A DNA stretch of 64,000 nucleotides from Macrostomum hystrix (taxonomy: Eukaryota > Platyhelminthes > Macrostomidae), in NCBI GenBank assembly GCA_950097015.1, contig CATNEN010000007.1:1488001-1552000 (forward strand). The letters are read 5' to 3'. Every line of letters begins with the position of its first letter. Positions within the stretch are counted from its first letter, which is position 1. The notes beneath the pieces were generated by a model that worked only from the letters and a program-made list of their open reading frames with translations, made no database searches and had not been told where the DNA came from. Shown here in pieces: positions 59,858 to 64,000 of the stretch. The translations under genes were made by a program, and so were the position numbers.

Positions 59858-60855
59858 AGGGGCATCCTGTGTTAGACATGGGTGTCATGTGTTAGACATG
59901 GATATCATGTGTTAGATATGGATATCATGTGTTAGACATGGATATCATGTGTTAGATATGGGTGTCATGTGTTAGATATGGGTGTCATGTGTTAGACATG
60001 GATATCATGTGTTAGACATGGATATCATGTGTTAGACATGGGTGTCATGTGTTAGATATGGGTGTCATGTGTTAGATATGGGTGTCATGTGTTAGATAGG
60101 GGTGTCATGTGTTAGATAGGGGTGTCATGTGTTAGATATGGGTGTCATGTGTTAGATAGGGGTGTCATGTGTTAGATAGGGGTGTCATGTGTTAGATATG
60201 GGTGTCATGTGTTAGATAGGGGTGTCATGTGTTAGATAGGGGTGTCATGTGTTAGACATGGGTGTCATGTGTTAGACATGGTGTCATGTGTTAGATATTG
60301 GTGTCATGTGTTAGATAGGGGTGTCATGTGTTTAGATATGGGTGTCATGTGTTAGACATGGATGTCATGTGTTAGATATGGGTGTCATGTGTTAGATAGG
60401 GGTGTCATGTGTTAGATATGGGTGTCATGTGTTAGATAGGGGTGTCATGTGTTAGACATGGGTGTCATGTGTTAGACATGGTGTCATGTGTTAGATATTG
60501 GTGTCATGTGTTAGATAGGGGTGTCATGTGTTAGATATGGGTGTCATGTGTTAGATAGGGGTGTCATGTGTTAGATAGGGGTGTCATGTGTTAGATATTG
60601 GTGTCATGTATTAGACATGGGTTTCATGTGTTAGACATGGATGTCACGTGTTAGATATGGGTGTCATGTGTTAGATAGGGGTGTCATGTGTTAGATAGGG
60701 GTGTCATGTGTTTGATATGGGTGTCATGTGTTAGACATGGGTGTCATGTGTTAGATAGGGGTGTCATGTGTTAGACATGGGTGTCATGTGTTAGATAGGG
60801 GTGTCATGTGTTAGATAGGGGTGTCATGTGTTAGATATAGGTGTCATGTGTTGTT
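59858..60855. repeat. 20-bp minisatellite, TGTCATGTGTTAGA family, second array
   Basis: About 50 copies of TGTCATGTGTTAGATATGGG with ATAGGGG, ACATGGA and a few 19- or 21-bp length variants. Same family as 57228-58495, but with different dominant variants. Confidence 0.97.
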
Positions 60856-61157
60856 GTGTAATGTTTTAGAATGGGCTTATATTAAGCACGCGAGCAGTGC
60901 CTCAGATGGATGGTTGGTAACTCCTATAATTCTGGAAATTGTTTTAGAAAATAATCTTCCGATTAGAAATCGAGACCGAAAATAGGTTCGATAAAAGTTT
61001 TTTCCATCAATACATTGTTAACAGCATTCGCAATTTTGTACAGATTAGTGTAAATAATATTTTATTATTTTATTTGCAATTTACAGATTAATAAGTCAGA
61101 GAATGGGGATATTTTTAGGATCCATAGGACATTTGTCAAGACCGAGTAAGTCCCGCA

Positions 61158-62805
61158 TCAAACGTAGCCGTCGTCGAACTCCTGATCGCCTCGCCAGTCC
61201 TGTCCGCAGCCGAGCCCGACCCCGCCAGCCTCCCTTGCCTCATTCGCCTTGCACTCCTTGGCCACGGCCAATTCCACCTTCACCTGCTCCGCCTCCTTGA
61301 AGCTCACCGACTCCTCCGCGCTTCTCCTCGGACGGGCGTCCAGAAGCGGCCGAGTTGAAGAAGCCAGCCGCGTGGCCGGGGAAGCCTGGCGGATCAGGTG
61401 CTGGTGCTGGCTGTAGCCGCTGATTGGCCCGTTGCCTCCGAGGCCCCCGCCGCCGCCGTCGCCGCCAAAGCAGCAGCAGAAGCAGCAGGCCAGAGCTCGC
61501 CTATAGCCAGTCCTGAACCTCTGCGACATGAAATAATAAACTATCGGATTGCTCATCGAGTTAACGAAGCCGATCAGGTGCAGCAGAACCATCAGCAGCA
61601 CGTAGTTCTTGTCGTACATTTTGTGATAGAACAGGCCGATGACATTGGCTGAATACCAGGGCACCCAGGAGACCAGGTAGAGACAGGCTACAACTACCAT
61701 CATCTTGGCCACCTGCAAGATTAACAAGTTTTTTACGGACATGCTCTCGTAGAGAGATTCCACAGCCTGTGTACAACTGTTTAGTCCATGGACTGTGCGG
61801 GCCGCCCACTCATCCAACAAAAATTTCTACCCCAGCTGCTAGTGTCTTGCTCAATGATAAAAATTGACTCCATTGAGTTGGGATTCGAACTCCCAACCTC
61901 TCGATCAGAAGTCTAAAATATCTAATCTGTAAATATCTTAAACCACAGCGCACTAAATCCCTTCATGTTCAGTTGTCCGAATCCGAGCCTGCAGTCACCG
62001 CAGGCTAAGAGGCAGTAGAAGGCAGAGGAGAACAGACATGAGCCTGCAATGCGATCTACTGCCGCAGAGGATGGCATTCTCAATGGGACCCTGAGAAAAA
62101 AACCCTACTAAAAGCGGAGAAATCTGAGAAGCAAGCAACCATAAGTACGCCAAGAAACGTCAAGCAGCTGTCGTTTCCTTCGCCCATCTCTCCATCAAGC
62201 TCTTCCCAATTTCGCTGGGAGTAAATTGAGAGACAGACGGAGAGAAAGTCAAGAAATTCAGGCAAACTTTGAGACTTGAGGTGTAGGCCGTCATCCAGGG
62301 GGGGGGTCATAAAATCGATAAGCTGTTCTTCTGTGAGAGATTTGAGCTGTTTTTTGGTCCAAATGGTGTTTCTCAAAGGTCAGCAAAACCTTAATCTCTT
62401 GCCTTTCGCTTGCTCTCCTCGCGACTTCCGCCTCCGCCACCGCCGCTGCCACCGCCGGCGACGCCGACTGTTCCGCAGGCGTCGAGTTGTACAGGCTCCG
62501 GTCTGACCAACGCCAGAACGATGGCGCAGGAGGTGTAAGCCACCACCAGCAGTGGGCACAGGAATAGCAGCACGAAGGAGGACAGGACGTAGACGTTGCG
62601 TCCGATTCTATCGAAATTGTCCAGGCAGTGCTGATTGCGCATCTCGCCGTACTGGCTGACGCTGTAGAAGGGCGTCGGCTGGGCGTGCAGCGCCTGCACC
62701 AGGCAGAAGGCGCTTGGCACCGCCCAGGTCAGCAGGATGAACAGGCGGGTGCGGCGGTTCGATTGGAACAGGCGACTCCGCAGTGGATGAACAATGGCCA
62801 GAAAG
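61158..62805 (-). CDS. Rhodopsin-class GPCR, neuropeptide-receptor-like, 3' exons (partial)
   Basis: Two exons are visible: 62805-62403 and 61712-61158 (stop TGA). The first starts by completing an Arg codon and continues FLAIVHPLRSRLFQSN, the segment after an E/DR(Y/F) motif. It covers TM4 (LFILLTWAVPSAFCLVQAL), the loop-2 Cys in NQHCLDNFD, TM5 (SSFVLLFLCPLLVVAY) and a Gly-rich third loop. The second has TM6 (VAKMMVVVACLYLVSWVPWY), TM7 with NPIVYYFMSQRFR and a Cys-rich tail (ACCFCCCF) that may be palmitoylated. Family members are plasma-membrane peptide receptors. Features recall CCK, TRH and similar receptors, but I cannot choose the subtype. The intron seems to start with GC (AAAG|GCAAGA), since no in-frame GT donor fits, and it ends TTGCAG. 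TM1-TM3 exons lie right of the window. Confidence 0.85.
61757..61955 (-). mobile_element. SINE in the GPCR intron with a different tRNA head
   Basis: The minus strand shows a tRNA-like head ending in GGGAGTTCGAATCCCAACTC (B box). Next come GAGCAAGACACTAGCAGCTG and CAGTCCATGGACTAAACAG, then TTGTACACAGGCTGTGG. The tail matches the SINEs at 1-110 and 38562-38875, while the head differs. It lies in the same orientation as the receptor gene. Confidence 0.7.
61956..62402 (-). other. Rest of the GPCR intron
   Basis: Unique intron sequence between the SINE and the TM5 exon; the frame at 62080-62376 is not supported. Confidence 0.6.
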
Positions 62806-62884
62806 CTGGGTGCAGGTTTGGTGGAGGTTTTTGGAATTCTATCTCTTCTGGTGCGATTTTAATGAGAGATTGTAACTTCTTACT

Positions 62885-63665
62885 GCGCACAGTTGGGGTA
62901 GGAGTTTTGGAGGTTTTATGAGATGTTTGCGGTGGGGTAAGAGTTTTGCGGAGTTGTGTGCAGTGGGGGTAGGAGTTTTGGGGGTTGTGTGCAGTGGGGA
63001 TAGCAGTTTTGGGGGTTGTGTACAGTGGGGGTAGGAGTTTTGGGGGTTGTGTGCAGTGGGGGTAGGAGTTTTGGGGGTTGTATGCAGTGGGGATAGGAGT
63101 TTTGGGGGTTGTGTGCAGTGGGGGTAGGAGTTTTGGGGTTGTGTGCAGTGGGGATAGGAGTTTTGGGGGTTGTGTGCAGTGGGGATAGGAGTTTTGGGGG
63201 TTGTGTGCAGTGGGGGTAGGAGTTTTGGGGGTTGTGTGCAGTGGGGATAGGAGTTTTGGGGGTTGTGTGCAGTGGGGGTAGGAGTTTTGGAGGTTTTATG
63301 AGATGTTTGCGGTGGGGTAAGAGTTTTGCGGAATTGTGTGAAGTGGGGGTAGGAGTTTTGGGGGTTGTGTGTGCAGTGGGGGTAGGAGTTTTGGGGGTTG
63401 TGTGTGCAGTGGGGGTAGGAGTTTGGGGTTGTGTGCAGTGGGGGTAGGAGTTTGGGGTTGTGTGCAGTGGGGATAGGAGTTTTGGGGGTTGTGTGCAGTG
63501 GGGATAGGAGTTTTGGGGGTTGTGTGCAGTGGGGGGTAGGAGTTTTGGGGTTGTTTGCAGTGGGGGTAGGAGTTTTGGGGTATTGTGTGCAGTGGGGGTA
63601 GGAGTTTTGGGGTATTGTGTGCAGTGGGTGTAGGAGTTTTGGGTGTTGTTGCAGTGGGCTAGGAT
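62885..63665. repeat. 31-bp minisatellite in the upstream GPCR intron
   Basis: Units contain GTTTTGGGGGTTGTGTGCAG and TGGGGGTAGGA, about 24 copies. It lies upstream (minus sense) of the TM4 exon, so inside an intron whose 5' end is outside the window. Long frames are artefacts. Confidence 0.96.
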
Positions 63666-64000
63666 TTATGGGGTTGCTTAAAGTGCACAGTATAGAAGAG
63701 TTTTCAGGGTCAGTTTGCAGTGAGCACAACCGATTGAATTTAGTCAGCAAAATATTTTCATAAAGGAAACGATTGCACTATAAGGATTAAGCAAAAATTT
63801 GAATCTCAAATAAAATAAATAGTGAATGGTGTGAGACTGCGCATTTGCAACCAGCCAATTTAAGTCATTAGCACTTGCAACAAGCGAATGGTCCGCTTGA
63901 GGGCCAGACCAAGGGGATAATAAAACTTATCCCATAAATCCCAAAGCTCCCAATCGACACAAGGCCTCAGTAAATCACTCAGAGTTAGCAGAGCAGCTCT
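63666..64000. other. No gene recognised; probably GPCR intron
   Basis: Unique sequence up to the right edge. No TM3 exon is visible. Confidence 0.45.

Noticed and set aside
61713-61820. N-terminal 36 residues of the open frame ahead of TM6 as receptor coding sequence
   Set aside because: They are translated from the SINE and intron; a splice acceptor TTGCAG precedes the TM6 exon at 61712.

Overview
This is a stretch of animal (bilaterian) nuclear genome. It carries spliced genes with GT-AG introns, tRNA-derived SINEs and (CAG)n microsatellites, and very many minisatellites. Four genes are recognised with confidence: a scratch-type zinc-finger repressor, an ACBD3/GCP60-type Golgi protein, SEL1L/HRD3 of the ER-associated degradation machinery, and part of a rhodopsin-class neuropeptide-receptor-like GPCR. 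The first exon of a CAP/SCP-domain secreted protein lies at the left edge. I cannot name the species. Gene content and SINE style fit an invertebrate, possibly a lophotrochozoan or flatworm, but this is inference.

Layout. 1-0.5 kb: SINE tail and CAP-protein exon 1 (minus). 0.5-22 kb: no confident gene; ten large minisatellites separated by unique sequence, plus one weak candidate secreted-protein exon near 7.0-7.2 kb. 22.1-24.65 kb: scratch (minus, three exons). 24.7-39 kb: gene-poor, with several arrays, an inverted-repeat (foldback-like) structure at 35.2-36.2 kb, an AT-rich block at 36.2-38.6 kb and two SINEs. 39.3-43.3 kb: ACBD3-like gene (plus) with a TATA box and a predicted 5' UTR intron. 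43.9-55.7 kb: SEL1L (plus, 11 coding exons). 56-60.9 kb: four arrays, with a possible small signal-peptide exon between them. 61.2-62.8 kb: GPCR TM4-TM7 exons (minus). The receptor's 5' exons lie beyond 64 kb.

Splice-site phases agree at every junction I joined: scratch 557 codons from the first visible Met, ACBD3-like 352, SEL1L 907. Those three models are therefore firm. The long open reading frames over minisatellites are artefacts: units whose length is a multiple of 3, or that lack stops in some frame, stay open in several frames.

By rough addition, tandem arrays fill about 30% of the window, with around 30 different units of 6-44 bp. Most introns of ACBD3-like and SEL1L hold an array of their own. 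In several of these the junction between units reads AG|GT or CAG|GT in the sense of transcription, like tandem recursive-splice sites. That, the foldback structure, and SINEs with different tRNA heads but a common tail are the most unusual features here. The genes have unrelated jobs (ER quality control, Golgi scaffolding, neuronal transcription, neuropeptide sensing) and no joint pathway is implied.
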